From: Microbispora rosea
Lineage (GTDB): Bacteria; Actinomycetota; Actinomycetes; Streptosporangiales; Streptosporangiaceae
Length of the DNA stretch: 64,000 nt
Direction: 5' to 3'
Assembly (NCBI RefSeq): GCF_900156315.1
Contig: NZ_FTNI01000003.1
Location: 62,001 to 126,000 of the forward strand
This document shows, piece after piece, positions 47,801 to 57,612 of this stretch (within the stretch, counting starts at the first letter, position 1; each line of letters begins with the position of its first letter). The notes beneath the pieces were generated by a model. It was not told where the DNA came from. It was given only the letters and a program-made list of their open reading frames with translations, and ran no database searches. The translations under genes were made by a program, and so were the position numbers.

Positions 47801-50449
47801 TCACTGTCCCACGCACGCCTCCGGGTGCACAAACCATTTGTCACCTGCCCATTTGTCACCTGCGGGGTCGCCGCGCCGCGGGGCGAGCATGCCGACGAGG
47901 TCGGCGGCGTCGAGAGAGCGGATCACGGCGGGGTCGAGGTGGGCCGGGTGCAGGGCGTAGACCTGCGCCCCCTCGCTCACCCGCACGTCGTCCCGCAGCA
48001 CCACGGCGAGATCCGCCTCCGTCGTGCCGGCGTCCGGCCCGCAGGCCGCCACCCGTCGTGCCCCGAGGCGGGACGCGAAGGCGGCGGCGTCCTCGCCGGG
48101 ACGACGCGCGTGCCGGCTCACGGCGCCGTCCCGGTGCCGTACGACGACCTCGCGGGCGCGGGCGGCGGCGTGCCAGCAGGCGACCTCCCACAAAGTGACG
48201 CGCTCGCCGAGACCATAGGCGTCCTCGGCCGCCGCTCCCAGCCGGGCGAGCCGGCCCTCGTGTTCGTACACGTCGTGGATCCCGGCGAACGCGGACACGT
48301 TGAGGTCCACCCAGCGCATGGTGCGCGACCAGAGGTCGGCGACGAGTGGGACGAGGATCTTGGCCGGGCCGGTCAGGTCGAAGCGCTGCCGTACGGCGAG
48401 CGGGTCGAACAGGCCGCCCGGGTCGTCCATGAATCCGGCGAAACCGCGGACCAGGTCGTCGAACGGCACGTCGTTGTAACTGAACACGACGGGCACGACG
48501 TACCGGCCGCCGGTCGCGCGCAGCGCGGCCACGTCGAGGTCCACGAACTCCGACGCGCCCTGCGGCTCGGGCGCGGAGGTCAGGTCCCCGGAGTGGACGG
48601 CGGCGTTCGCGCCGAGCCGCAGGTTCGTGTAGTCGCACAGCCCGGCGAACTCCCACCGCGCGTCGAACACCGCCACCGACAGGTCCAGATCGACCCGGTG
48701 GCCCGCGGGCTCCGCCCAGTGCAGGAACAGCCGGATGCGCTCGCCGCGCGGCAGCGGCCGCACGCTCCCCCGTGGCAGCCGCACCAGCGAGGCCGAGGCG
48801 GACCGCTCGGCCTCCGGCGCGAGCAGGTCACTCAGCTCCTCGTCCAGCAGCGCGGTCTCGACGGACGGCAGCGCGGCGGCCCGGCGCAGCATCTCGCCGG
48901 TCAGCACGGCGGTCAGGGCGGCCACGGTCTCGGGGGCGAGCTCCTCGCGGACGTCGGGTTCGGCCCAGATCCGCGCCGCTCCCCCGCGCGGCAGGAACAT
49001 CCGCGTCCCGCCCGGCGGCGTGCGCAACTGGCCCAGGGTGGCGATCAGCACGGCCGGGGAGACATGCGGCGCGGCGGCGCGCAGGGCCTCGGCGAGATCG
49101 GCCGCGGGCAGGCGGCGGGCGAGATCGGCGGTGCGCCGCAGCAGCTCGCCCGGCCGGCGTGAGAGCAGGGCGAGAGCCTCGCGGGGATCGGTCCGCAGCG
49201 CGGCCTCGAACCGGCCCGCGAAGGTGCGGGCGCGCAGCCGTACGCCGTCGAACGACAGCAGGTCCCCGTGGGCCGCCGCGCGCTCCAGCAGGACGTCCGC
49301 CATCGGCGTGCCCTTCCGCAGCGGAGTGCCGCGCAGCACGGCGAACGCCAGGGCCGCGTCCGGATGACGCCGGTGGAACTCGTACGGGTGCAGCACCTCC
49401 GCCATGTGCCGCCACTGCGCGGCGTAGCGGTGCAGGTCCTCGATCAGGTACGGCAGCGCCTGCCGGTCCAGCGCGGCGAGGAGCGCGCGGCGCACCGGCC
49501 GGGACAGGTTCGTGCGGCGCGGGAGGCGGGCGCGCAACCCGGGGTCGCCGCCCATGAGGGCGTGGAGCAGCCGCAGCACGTCGGTCGCCGTGTCGGCGTG
49601 CCGCGTGAGCAGGGCCAGGTCGCCGTGCCGTACGGCCGTGGCCAGGACGACGGCGCGGGTCTCGCGGGCCGGGATCCGCTCGGGCAGCCAGCCGGCCGAC
49701 TCGGGCCAGAAGCGATCGACGATCTCGGCGACGATCTCCCTGTCCTCGGCGCGCGGCGCCGCCTGCCGGGACAGCAGCGGACCCAGCAGGTCGCGGGCCC
49801 AGGCGGCGGGGTCGGCGCACAGCCCGAGCAGGGTCAGCGTCTCCGGCACCCGGCCGTGCCACCCGACGGCCGGGGCGTAGACGTCGTCGGCCGGGCGCAG
49901 GAAGGGATCGCCGGGGTCGATCCGGCGATGGCAGATCGGGCAGGCGCTGTAGTCCGCGCCGTCCCAGCACGCGCGGCAGACGAGGTGCGCGCACGGGGAC
50001 ACCGGATGGACGGCGGCGGCCTCCCCGCACAGCACGCACGGCTGCTCCGGCCGCTGGAGCAGCACGGAGAACACCCTGCGGACGTACACCTCCACCGTGT
50101 CGGCGGGGACCGACTCCGGGAAGCGGCGGAACAGCGGCGTGTGCACGACAAGCCCGCCCAGCTGGGCCGACAGGGCGGAGACGAGCGCGCGGCCCGCCTG
50201 CCCGAGATCCCCCGCGTCCAGCTCGGCCAGCCGGGCGCGCAGCGGCGCGCTCAGCACGTGCCCCAACTGGAGCAGGTCGGCCTCCAGCGCGACCACCCCG
50301 TCGGCCACGGCGGCGAGAGGCCGGCTCCGGCGGGAGGAACGGCCCCGGCCCGCACGGCCCGGGACGGGGGCTTCCCGCTCGGCGGCGGGAACGAGGAGGT
50401 CGGGGGTGACCAGCCGCTGCCGCAGCAGCAGTTCCGCCATCCGGTCCAC
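47801..50449 (-). CDS. C3HC4 RING-domain protein (MXAN_6230/SCO0854 type)
   Basis: An 882-residue protein. At about 138-173 lies a complete RING finger, C-x2-C-x11-C-x-H-x2-C-x2-C-x8-C-x2-C (CVLCGE, SPCAHLVCRAC, ACPICHR). In eukaryotes this is the core of ubiquitin ligases. The middle is a long helical region (180-560) with many Arg/Leu repeats. The C-terminal third (VDLDLSVAVFDARWEFAGLC, FVDLDVAALRATGGRYVVPV, VFSYNDVPFDDLVRGFAGFM) resembles a TerD-like calcium-binding fold. The family is known only by name from Myxococcus and Streptomyces. GTG at 50449 is 6 bases after GGGAGG; an ATG two codons earlier directly abuts that site. Confidence 0.8.
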   Translation of the reverse strand: MDRMAELLLRQRLVTPDLLVPAAEREAPVPGRAGRGRSSRRSRPLAAVADGVVALEADLLQLGHVLSAPLRARLAELDAGDLGQAGRALVSALSAQLGGLVVHTPLFRRFPESVPADTVEVYVRRVFSVLLQRPEQPCVLCGEAAAVHPVSPCAHLVCRACWDGADYSACPICHRRIDPGDPFLRPADDVYAPAVGWHGRVPETLTLLGLCADPAAWARDLLGPLLSRQAAPRAEDREIVAEIVDRFWPESAGWLPERIPARETRAVVLATAVRHGDLALLTRHADTATDVLRLLHALMGGDPGLRARLPRRTNLSRPVRRALLAALDRQALPYLIEDLHRYAAQWRHMAEVLHPYEFHRRHPDAALAFAVLRGTPLRKGTPMADVLLERAAAHGDLLSFDGVRLRARTFAGRFEAALRTDPREALALLSRRPGELLRRTADLARRLPAADLAEALRAAAPHVSPAVLIATLGQLRTPPGGTRMFLPRGGAARIWAEPDVREELAPETVAALTAVLTGEMLRRAAALPSVETALLDEELSDLLAPEAERSASASLVRLPRGSVRPLPRGERIRLFLHWAEPAGHRVDLDLSVAVFDARWEFAGLCDYTNLRLGANAAVHSGDLTSAPEPQGASEFVDLDVAALRATGGRYVVPVVFSYNDVPFDDLVRGFAGFMDDPGGLFDPLAVRQRFDLTGPAKILVPLVADLWSRTMRWVDLNVSAFAGIHDVYEHEGRLARLGAAAEDAYGLGERVTLWEVACWHAAARAREVVVRHRDGAVSRHARRPGEDAAAFASRLGARRVAACGPDAGTTEADLAVVLRDDVRVSEGAQVYALHPAHLDPAVIRSLDAADLVGMLAPRRGDPAGDKWAGDKWFVHPEACVGQ

Positions 50450-50664
50450 GGGCATCCTCCCTGAGTGAAGAGCGATCGGACAGGCACCGGGAAAGCGAGA
50501 AGGGGCGGAGAACGGACGCACTAAAGCGATTTACAGATCGAGAAGGAAGCACGTCCAGGAGCCGCCCCTTGGCCTGCCACCCTAGCCCGCCGCCCGATCT
50601 TGTGTCGTCCCGGTTTCCCCGCCACCAAGCGATCTTCGCGATACGACGCGCACGTACATGCAGG

Positions 50665-50702
50665 ACGGCAGGCGTACCGGGCCTGACCCGGTCTGCCTGC
50701 CG
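50665..50702 (-). terminator. Hairpin downstream of the SPW gene
   Basis: Arms ACGGCAGGC..ACCGGG and CCCGGT..GCCTGCCGT with a two-base internal mismatch and a 5-base loop. The remaining sequence between 50450 and 50794 shows no gene or recognisable RNA; it presumably carries the promoter of the RING gene. Confidence 0.55.
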
Positions 50703-50794
50703 TGCGTGCGTTTGTCTCACTCCGGATGACGGCGGGGGTGGTGCGGCCCTGCCGCACGCCTGCGCCGCCGCCGCGCGCTGTGAGGGCGCGGCGG

Positions 50795-51265
50795 CTACCA
50801 CTCGCCGCCCGGTGTGCCGACCCCCCCTCGCGTGCCTCCGTGCTCGTGCTGCCGGTAGTTGGCGGCGAACGCCAGCGCGCCGAGGCCGAACACAAAGATG
50901 ATCGCCCCGGTGACCACGTTGTCCCAGATCGTCGCCGTTGTCGCCGGCTGGCCGCGGATCACCCACGGAGCGATGATCGTCCAGACGCCGAGCACCGGCA
51001 CCACCCAGCTCATGCCGTACGTGCGGCCGAAGGCGGACGCGCAGCCCATCGCGAGCGCGGCGACCGTCAGCCCGACGATCAGGTTGTTGATCGCCAGACC
51101 GCCGAGACCGCTGAAGCCCACGATCCACGGCGAGATCGCGAGATAGACCCCGGCGAGGAACGTCACTCCGTCCATGACCTGCGCGGGAGCGGTCGATCCC
51201 GCGCGGTCGTACGTCTGGCGCAGCTCCGTCACGTCAGGGCGGCGTGCCAGACCTGGTCGCACCAT
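50795..51265 (-). CDS. SPW-repeat membrane protein
   Basis: A 156-residue membrane protein with two SPW repeats. VMDGVTFLAGVYLAISPWIV and VVPVLGVWTIIAPWVIRGQP each hold the S/A-P-W motif at the end of a helix. Four helices are predicted, with a His/Gly-rich cytosolic C-terminus. Function is unknown; such proteins are widespread in actinobacteria. The ATG follows GAGGTGA. Confidence 0.85.
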   Translation of the reverse strand: MVRPGLARRPDVTELRQTYDRAGSTAPAQVMDGVTFLAGVYLAISPWIVGFSGLGGLAINNLIVGLTVAALAMGCASAFGRTYGMSWVVPVLGVWTIIAPWVIRGQPATTATIWDNVVTGAIIFVFGLGALAFAANYRQHEHGGTRGGVGTPGGEW

Positions 51266-51390
51266 GTCGCGTCACCTCTTCTCCCAGACGGGCCGGGCCG
51301 AGGACCCGGACCCCTCGCTTGCATCATGCAACGCCGCAGGTGGTGAAGGGGAGGTCGCGAGATGCGCAGGAAACAGATGGACGATATCTG

Positions 51391-53166
51391 TCAGTCAGAT
51401 GTCCCCGGCGCGGCCAGTGCCTGGGCGGCGTTCACGATGGAGACGTGGCTGTACGCCTGGGGGAAGTTTCCGGTCTGACGTCCCGTGCGGACGTCGTATT
51501 CCTCCGACAGCAGGCCGACGTCGTTGCGCAGGGACAGCAGGCGCTCGAACAGGCGCCGCGACCGTTCACGGCGGCCGATCAGGGCGAGCGCGTGGGCGAG
51601 CCAGAAGGAGCAGGCGATGAAGACGCCCTCCCCGCCCGGCAGTTCGTCCACGTCGTCGGCCTCGGGCCGGTAGCGCAGGACGAGTCCGTCCTCCGTCAGC
51701 TCGCGGCACACGGCGTCGACGGTGCCCGCCACACGAGGGTCGTCCAGGGGCAGGAAGCCGAGCCGGGGAATGAGCAGCAGAGCGGCGTCGAGCCCCTTCG
51801 ACCCGTAGAACTGGGTGAAGGTGTTCCGGTAGGCGTCGTAGCCGTGCGCGCACACGTCCCGGTGGATCTCCTCGCGCAGGGCGCGCCACCGGCGGACGGG
51901 ACCGTCGAGGCCCTGGTTCTCGACCGAGCGGACCATGCGATCCGCCGCCACCCAGGCGAAGACCTTGGAGTGGACGAAGTCGCGGCGCGGGCCGCGCACC
52001 TCCCACAGCCCGTTGTCGGGCTCCCGCCACGCCCCCTCCAGATACTCCATGAGCGCGCGCTGCAGGTCCCACACCTCCTCGTCCGGCCGCAGGCCCGCCT
52101 CTCTGGCCTGGTAGAGGCAGTCGATCACCTCTCCGTACACGTCGAGCTGGAACTGCCCCGAGGCGGCGTTGCCGATCCGCACCGGCCGCGACCCCTCGTA
52201 TCCCGGCAGCCAGTCGACGGTCCACTCGGGCATGTGCCTGCTGCCGTCGACCGTGTACATGATCTGCAGGTCGGCGGGATCCCCGGCGACCGCCCGCAGC
52301 AGCCAGTCGCGCCAGGCCGTCGCCTCGGCCGCGTATCCCGCGCGTATCAGCGCCCGGAGGGTGAACGACGCGTCCCGCAGCCAGCTGTAGCGGTAGTCCC
52401 AGTTGCGCGGGCCGCCGACCTGCTCGGGCAGCGAGGTCGTGGGCGCCGCGACGATGCCGCCCGTGGGGGCGTACGTGAGGGCCTTGAGCGCGAGGAGGCT
52501 GCTGCCGACCGCCTCGCCGTACTCCCCCTGGTAGCGGCACCGGCCTAGCCACTGCCTCCACAGCCGGTCGGTGGCGGCCAGCTCCTCGCCCGCGTCCAGC
52601 CGCCGCGGCCTGCCCTGCCACGACTGCTGCCACGTGAGCACGAACGGCACCCGGTCGCCCGCGGAGACGGCGAACGAGGCGGTCGTCGCGCGGAGGCGGG
52701 AGTCGTGGGCGAGCTCGACGGGCGACTGGAGCCAGGCGGCGTTGGGGCCGGCGACGACGGCCATCTCCCCCTCGCGGTGCCGCACCCAGGGGATCACTGC
52801 GCCGTATTCGAAGCGCAGCAGCAGTTCCGTGCGCATCTCCACCCGGCCCCGCACGCCCTCCACGATCCGTACGAGGTCGGGCGCCTCCCCGCGCGGCGGC
52901 ATGAAGTCGAGGACCCGCACGCAGCCGCCGGGCCTGTCCCAGGTCGTCTCCAGGACCAGCGTGCCGTCGCGGTAGCGGCGTCCGGTGCACGTCCCCTCGC
53001 CCGCCGGAGCCAGCAGCCAGCGGCCCGCCGGGCGGCCGCCCAGGAGCGCCGCGAAACAGGCTCCGGAGTCGAAGCGCGGCAGGCACAGCCAGTCCACGGA
53101 GCCGTCGCGGCCGACCAGGGCGGCCGTGTGCATGTCACCGATGAGCGCGTAGTCCTCGATGCGCAT
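51391..53166 (-). CDS. Glycoside hydrolase family 15 (trehalase/glucoamylase-like)
   Basis: A 591-residue cytosolic enzyme. The N-terminal domain (MRIEDYALIGDMHTAALVGR, DGSVDWLCLPRFDSGACF) is typical of bacterial GH15. The (alpha/alpha)6 catalytic barrel has PEQVGGPRNWDYRYSWLRDA, YEGSRPVRIGNAASGQFQLD, and the general acid/base region GLWEVRGPRRDFVHSKVFAW with a later GEGVFIACSFWLAHALAL. In mycobacteria and Streptomyces relatives act as trehalases; glucoamylase activity is also possible. A strong GGGGGAAG site precedes the ATG. Confidence 0.88.
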   Translation of the reverse strand: MRIEDYALIGDMHTAALVGRDGSVDWLCLPRFDSGACFAALLGGRPAGRWLLAPAGEGTCTGRRYRDGTLVLETTWDRPGGCVRVLDFMPPRGEAPDLVRIVEGVRGRVEMRTELLLRFEYGAVIPWVRHREGEMAVVAGPNAAWLQSPVELAHDSRLRATTASFAVSAGDRVPFVLTWQQSWQGRPRRLDAGEELAATDRLWRQWLGRCRYQGEYGEAVGSSLLALKALTYAPTGGIVAAPTTSLPEQVGGPRNWDYRYSWLRDASFTLRALIRAGYAAEATAWRDWLLRAVAGDPADLQIMYTVDGSRHMPEWTVDWLPGYEGSRPVRIGNAASGQFQLDVYGEVIDCLYQAREAGLRPDEEVWDLQRALMEYLEGAWREPDNGLWEVRGPRRDFVHSKVFAWVAADRMVRSVENQGLDGPVRRWRALREEIHRDVCAHGYDAYRNTFTQFYGSKGLDAALLLIPRLGFLPLDDPRVAGTVDAVCRELTEDGLVLRYRPEADDVDELPGGEGVFIACSFWLAHALALIGRRERSRRLFERLLSLRNDVGLLSEEYDVRTGRQTGNFPQAYSHVSIVNAAQALAAPGTSD

Positions 53167-53223
53167 CGTCTTCCCCCGTGATCCCCGGGGACTTACCCGG
53201 TCATCGGGGGTCGAACCAGGCGA

Positions 53224-54597
<1,374 letters not shown>

Positions 54598-54666
54598 CTA
54601 CCGGAACATCGCGCTCAGGTGCTCATCTGCATGCGGTTCACCTTCCCTGCCGCGGGACGCCGGCGG

Positions 54667-55380
54667 TCAGGCGCCGCGGCCGGGGAGGCTGGCGAGATAC
54701 CAGTCGACGAGCTTGAGCCGCTCGTCGGCCAGCCTGGCCTCCACCTCGGCCTCGGTCTTCGGCGCGCCCAGCAGCACGTCGTCGCCGGGGCGCCAGTTGG
54801 CCGGGCAGGAGACGCCGTCGCGGTCGGCCGTCTGCAGCGCCTCCACGAGCCTGAGGATCTCCGGGACCATCCGCCCCGCGTTCATCGGGTAGTAGAGGAT
54901 CGCGCGGACGACCGACTCCGGGTCGATCACGAACACCGCGCGGACCGCCGCAGTCGCCGACGCGTTCGGGTGGAGCATGCCGTACGCCCGGGACACCCGC
55001 GTGTCGAGGTCGGCGACGATCGGGAAGGGGATCTTCACGCCGAGCCTGTCCTCGATCGCCCGCGTCCAGGCGAGATGGCTGTGCACCGAGTCGACGGAGT
55101 TGCCGAGCAGGGCGATGCCCCGGGCGGCGAACGCCTCCGCCAGGTCGGCGAACGCGACGAACTCGGTGGTGCACACCGGGGTGAAGTCGGCCGGATGGCT
55201 GAACAGCACCAGCCACCGCCCCGCGTAGTCGGCGAGCCGCACCGGTCCGTGGGTGCTCTCGGCCTCGAAGTCCGGCGCCCTGTCGCCGATGAGCGGCAGC
55301 CGGGTGGGCTGCGCTTCGGACGTCGCCGCGGGTGTCGCCGCGGGCGCCGCAGAGGTCACGGCAGAGGTCGCAGAGGTCAT
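54667..55380 (-). CDS. Peroxiredoxin (1-Cys, Prx6-like)
   Basis: A 237-residue thiol peroxidase. Active site FSHPADFTPVCTTEFVAFAD holds the peroxidatic Cys; Thr and the distal Arg (VVRAILYYPMNAGR) are present. The long C-terminal arm with VSCPANWRPGDDVLLGAPKT is characteristic of Prx6/AhpC-TSA 1-Cys enzymes. About 25 extra Ala/Thr residues lead the protein. It reduces hydrogen and organic peroxides, possibly those made by the adjacent alditol-oxidase-like enzyme. The ATG follows AAAGGAAG. Confidence 0.9.
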   Translation of the reverse strand: MTSATSAVTSAAPAATPAATSEAQPTRLPLIGDRAPDFEAESTHGPVRLADYAGRWLVLFSHPADFTPVCTTEFVAFADLAEAFAARGIALLGNSVDSVHSHLAWTRAIEDRLGVKIPFPIVADLDTRVSRAYGMLHPNASATAAVRAVFVIDPESVVRAILYYPMNAGRMVPEILRLVEALQTADRDGVSCPANWRPGDDVLLGAPKTEAEVEARLADERLKLVDWYLASLPGRGA

Positions 55381-55542
55381 GGTCGCTTCCTTTCCGCGTC
55401 ATGCCGCCGGGAGCGTTCCCTTGGGCCCGTACCCGCGAAGACCGGCGGCGACCACGGCCGTTTCGCCCCGATTCGGTAATGCCGCAGGTCATGAGGACCC
55501 CTGCCGGGCGGGGAATGAACAGGGAACGAACAGGGGGACGCC

Positions 55543-56178
55543 ATGCCGACGACCGGGGTCAGCCATCCGCTCTTCGCCCGCTTCTACACGTGGTTCAGCC
55601 AGGTGCTCGACCGGCAGGGCATGCTCGGGCAGCGCGAGGCGCTGGTCTCAGGGCTGTCGGGCCGGGTGATCGAGGTCGGCGCGGGCAACGGGCTGAACTT
55701 CGCCCACTATCCGCCGTCCGTCGTCGGTGTGCTGGCCGTCGAGCCCGAGCCGCGGCTGCGGGCGATCGCCCGTCACGCGGCCCGTGAAGCGCGGGCGCCG
55801 ATCGAGGTCGTCGGCGGCCTGGCCGACCGGCTCCCGGCCGCCGACGGCGAGTTCGACGCGGCGGTGGTGTCGTTCGTGCTGTGCTCGCTGCCCGATCCCG
55901 TCGCCGGGCTGCGGGAGATCCGCCGCGTGCTGGCCCCCGGCGGGCGGCTGCGCTTCCTCGAACACGTCCGCGCCGGGTCCACGGGCTGGGCCAGGGCCCA
56001 GGACCTGCTGGACGCGACCGTCTGGCCTTGCCTGACCGGCGGCTGCCACACGGGCCGCGACAGCGTGACGGCCGTCCAGGCGGCGGGCTTCACCGTCGAG
56101 TCGCTGGAGCGCTTCGTCTTCCCCGCCCGCGTCCGCAGCCCCATCTCCTTCTGCGTACGCGGCGAGGCCCGGCCCTGA
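55543..56178 (+). CDS. Class I SAM-dependent methyltransferase
   Basis: A 211-residue methyltransferase. VIEVGAGNGLNFAHYPPSVV is motif I, VLAVEPEPRLRAIARHAARE motif II, and FDAAVVSFVLCSLPDPVAGL with VLAPGGRLRFLEHVRAGSTG follow. The late GCHTGRDSVTAVQAAGFTVE block is common in the Methyltransf_11 proteins of this type. The substrate is unknown. A GGGGG site precedes the ATG. It is divergent from the peroxiredoxin gene and convergent with the MFS gene. Confidence 0.87.
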   Translation: MPTTGVSHPLFARFYTWFSQVLDRQGMLGQREALVSGLSGRVIEVGAGNGLNFAHYPPSVVGVLAVEPEPRLRAIARHAAREARAPIEVVGGLADRLPAADGEFDAAVVSFVLCSLPDPVAGLREIRRVLAPGGRLRFLEHVRAGSTGWARAQDLLDATVWPCLTGGCHTGRDSVTAVQAAGFTVESLERFVFPARVRSPISFCVRGEARP

Positions 56179-56185
56179 CCCGGCC

Positions 56186-57445
56186 TCAGCGGGTGTCGGG
56201 GCGGCTCGCCATGGCGTCGTAGCGGCGGAAGGCGGCCACGCCGAAACCGGTCACCAGGACCAGCAGGGCGCACACCAGGCCGCCGCCCGCCCACGAGGGC
56301 ACGAGCCCGAAGGCGTCCGCGGTGGCGCCCGCCCGCAGGTCGCCCAGCCGGGGACCGCCCGCGACGACGACCATGAACACCCCCTGCAGACGCCCGCGCA
56401 TCTCGTCGGGCGCGTAGGTCTGCAGGATCGTCTGCCGCCAGACGGCGGAGGCGAGGTCGGTCGCTCCGCCGATCGCCAGCAGCGCCACGACCAGCCACAA
56501 CGGCTGCGCCAGCGCCGCGGCGGCCACGGTCACGCCCCACAGGGCGATCACGAGCGTGAGCGCCACCCCCTGGCGGCGTACGCGCCCGACCCAGCCGGAG
56601 AAGACGCCGGCGACGACCGCGCCGATGGCGATGCTCGCCGACAGCCAGCCGAACGCCACCGTCGACCCGCCGAAACGTTCGGCCGCCATCTCCGGAAACA
56701 GCGCCCTCGGCATCGCGAACGCCATCGCGATGATGTCCACCACGAACGACATGAGCACGACGGGTTTGCTCACCACATAGCTGAGCCCGTCGACCACCGA
56801 GCGCAGGCCGGGCCGGGAGATCTCGCCGACGGGCGCCAGCGTCGGCAGCCGTACGGCCGCGTAGAAACCGGCGCCGAACAGGATCGCGTCGATGAGGTAC
56901 GCGGTGGCGTAGCCGCCCTTGGCGAGCACCACCCCGGCCAGCAGCGGCCCGACCACCGTGCCGATGCTGCTGACGAGGAAGTTGAGGGTGTTGGCCGCGG
57001 GGACCCGCTCGGTGGGCACGATGCGGGGAATGATCGCCCCGCGCGTGGCCGAGGTGACGGCGAAGCCGATCGACTGCAGGGCGATGACGGCGAGGATGAG
57101 ATAGACGTTGCCCAGTCCCGACCAGGCGTGCAGCAGCAGGGCGACGGTGGACAGCCAGGCCACCACCGAGCCGGCCAGCAGGAGCCTGCGACGGTCCATC
57201 GCGTCGGCGACCGCGCCGCCCCACAGGCCGAAGACGACCAGCGGGACGAGGCTCACCGGCCCGAGCATGCCCACCCACAGGGACGAGCCCGTGATGTTGT
57301 ACACCTGCCCGCTGACGGCCACCGAGGTGAGCTGGAAGCCGATGAAGGAGACGCCCTGCCCCACCAGCAGCCGCCGGTACGCGGGAATGCTCAGGGGCCT
57401 GGTGTCGAGGGCGACACGCTTCAGAACTGCCTGTACCCCCGCCAC
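56186..57445 (-). CDS. MFS transporter (EntS-like exporter)
   Basis: A 419-residue transporter with about 12 membrane helices. IPAYRRLLVGQGVSFIGFQL is at the N-terminus, GAVADAMDRRRLLLAGSVVA is the motif-A loop between helices 2 and 3, and SWAGGGLVCALLVLVTGFGV lies near the end. This subgroup exports siderophores or drugs; the nearest well-known member is the enterobactin exporter EntS. No siderophore genes are near, so the substrate is open. GTG start after GAGG. Confidence 0.87.
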   Translation of the reverse strand: MAGVQAVLKRVALDTRPLSIPAYRRLLVGQGVSFIGFQLTSVAVSGQVYNITGSSLWVGMLGPVSLVPLVVFGLWGGAVADAMDRRRLLLAGSVVAWLSTVALLLHAWSGLGNVYLILAVIALQSIGFAVTSATRGAIIPRIVPTERVPAANTLNFLVSSIGTVVGPLLAGVVLAKGGYATAYLIDAILFGAGFYAAVRLPTLAPVGEISRPGLRSVVDGLSYVVSKPVVLMSFVVDIIAMAFAMPRALFPEMAAERFGGSTVAFGWLSASIAIGAVVAGVFSGWVGRVRRQGVALTLVIALWGVTVAAAALAQPLWLVVALLAIGGATDLASAVWRQTILQTYAPDEMRGRLQGVFMVVVAGGPRLGDLRAGATADAFGLVPSWAGGGLVCALLVLVTGFGVAAFRRYDAMASRPDTR

Positions 57446-57546
57446 CCGCTACCTCGCCGATCTGGACATATGCAACATTTGGGGTACTTTACCCTGATCG
57501 CGGTCAAGGTCCGGCGACCGGTGCCCTCCAGGCGATCACGGGAAGG

Positions 57547-57580
57547 CCGAAGGCCCGCGCCGGGCGGCGCGGGCCTTCGG
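57547..57580 (-). terminator. Terminator of the double-amidase gene
   Basis: Perfect 15-bp arms (CCGAAGGCCCGCGCC and complement) with a 4-base loop, 32 bp after the amidase stop. Confidence 0.85.
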
Positions 57581-57612
57581 GACAGACCTCAAGGACCTTC
57601 GAATCGGAGCGG

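Noticed and set aside
57590-57612. tRNA T-arm-like TTCGAATC
   Set aside because: No cloverleaf arms around it. No tRNA was found in the window.
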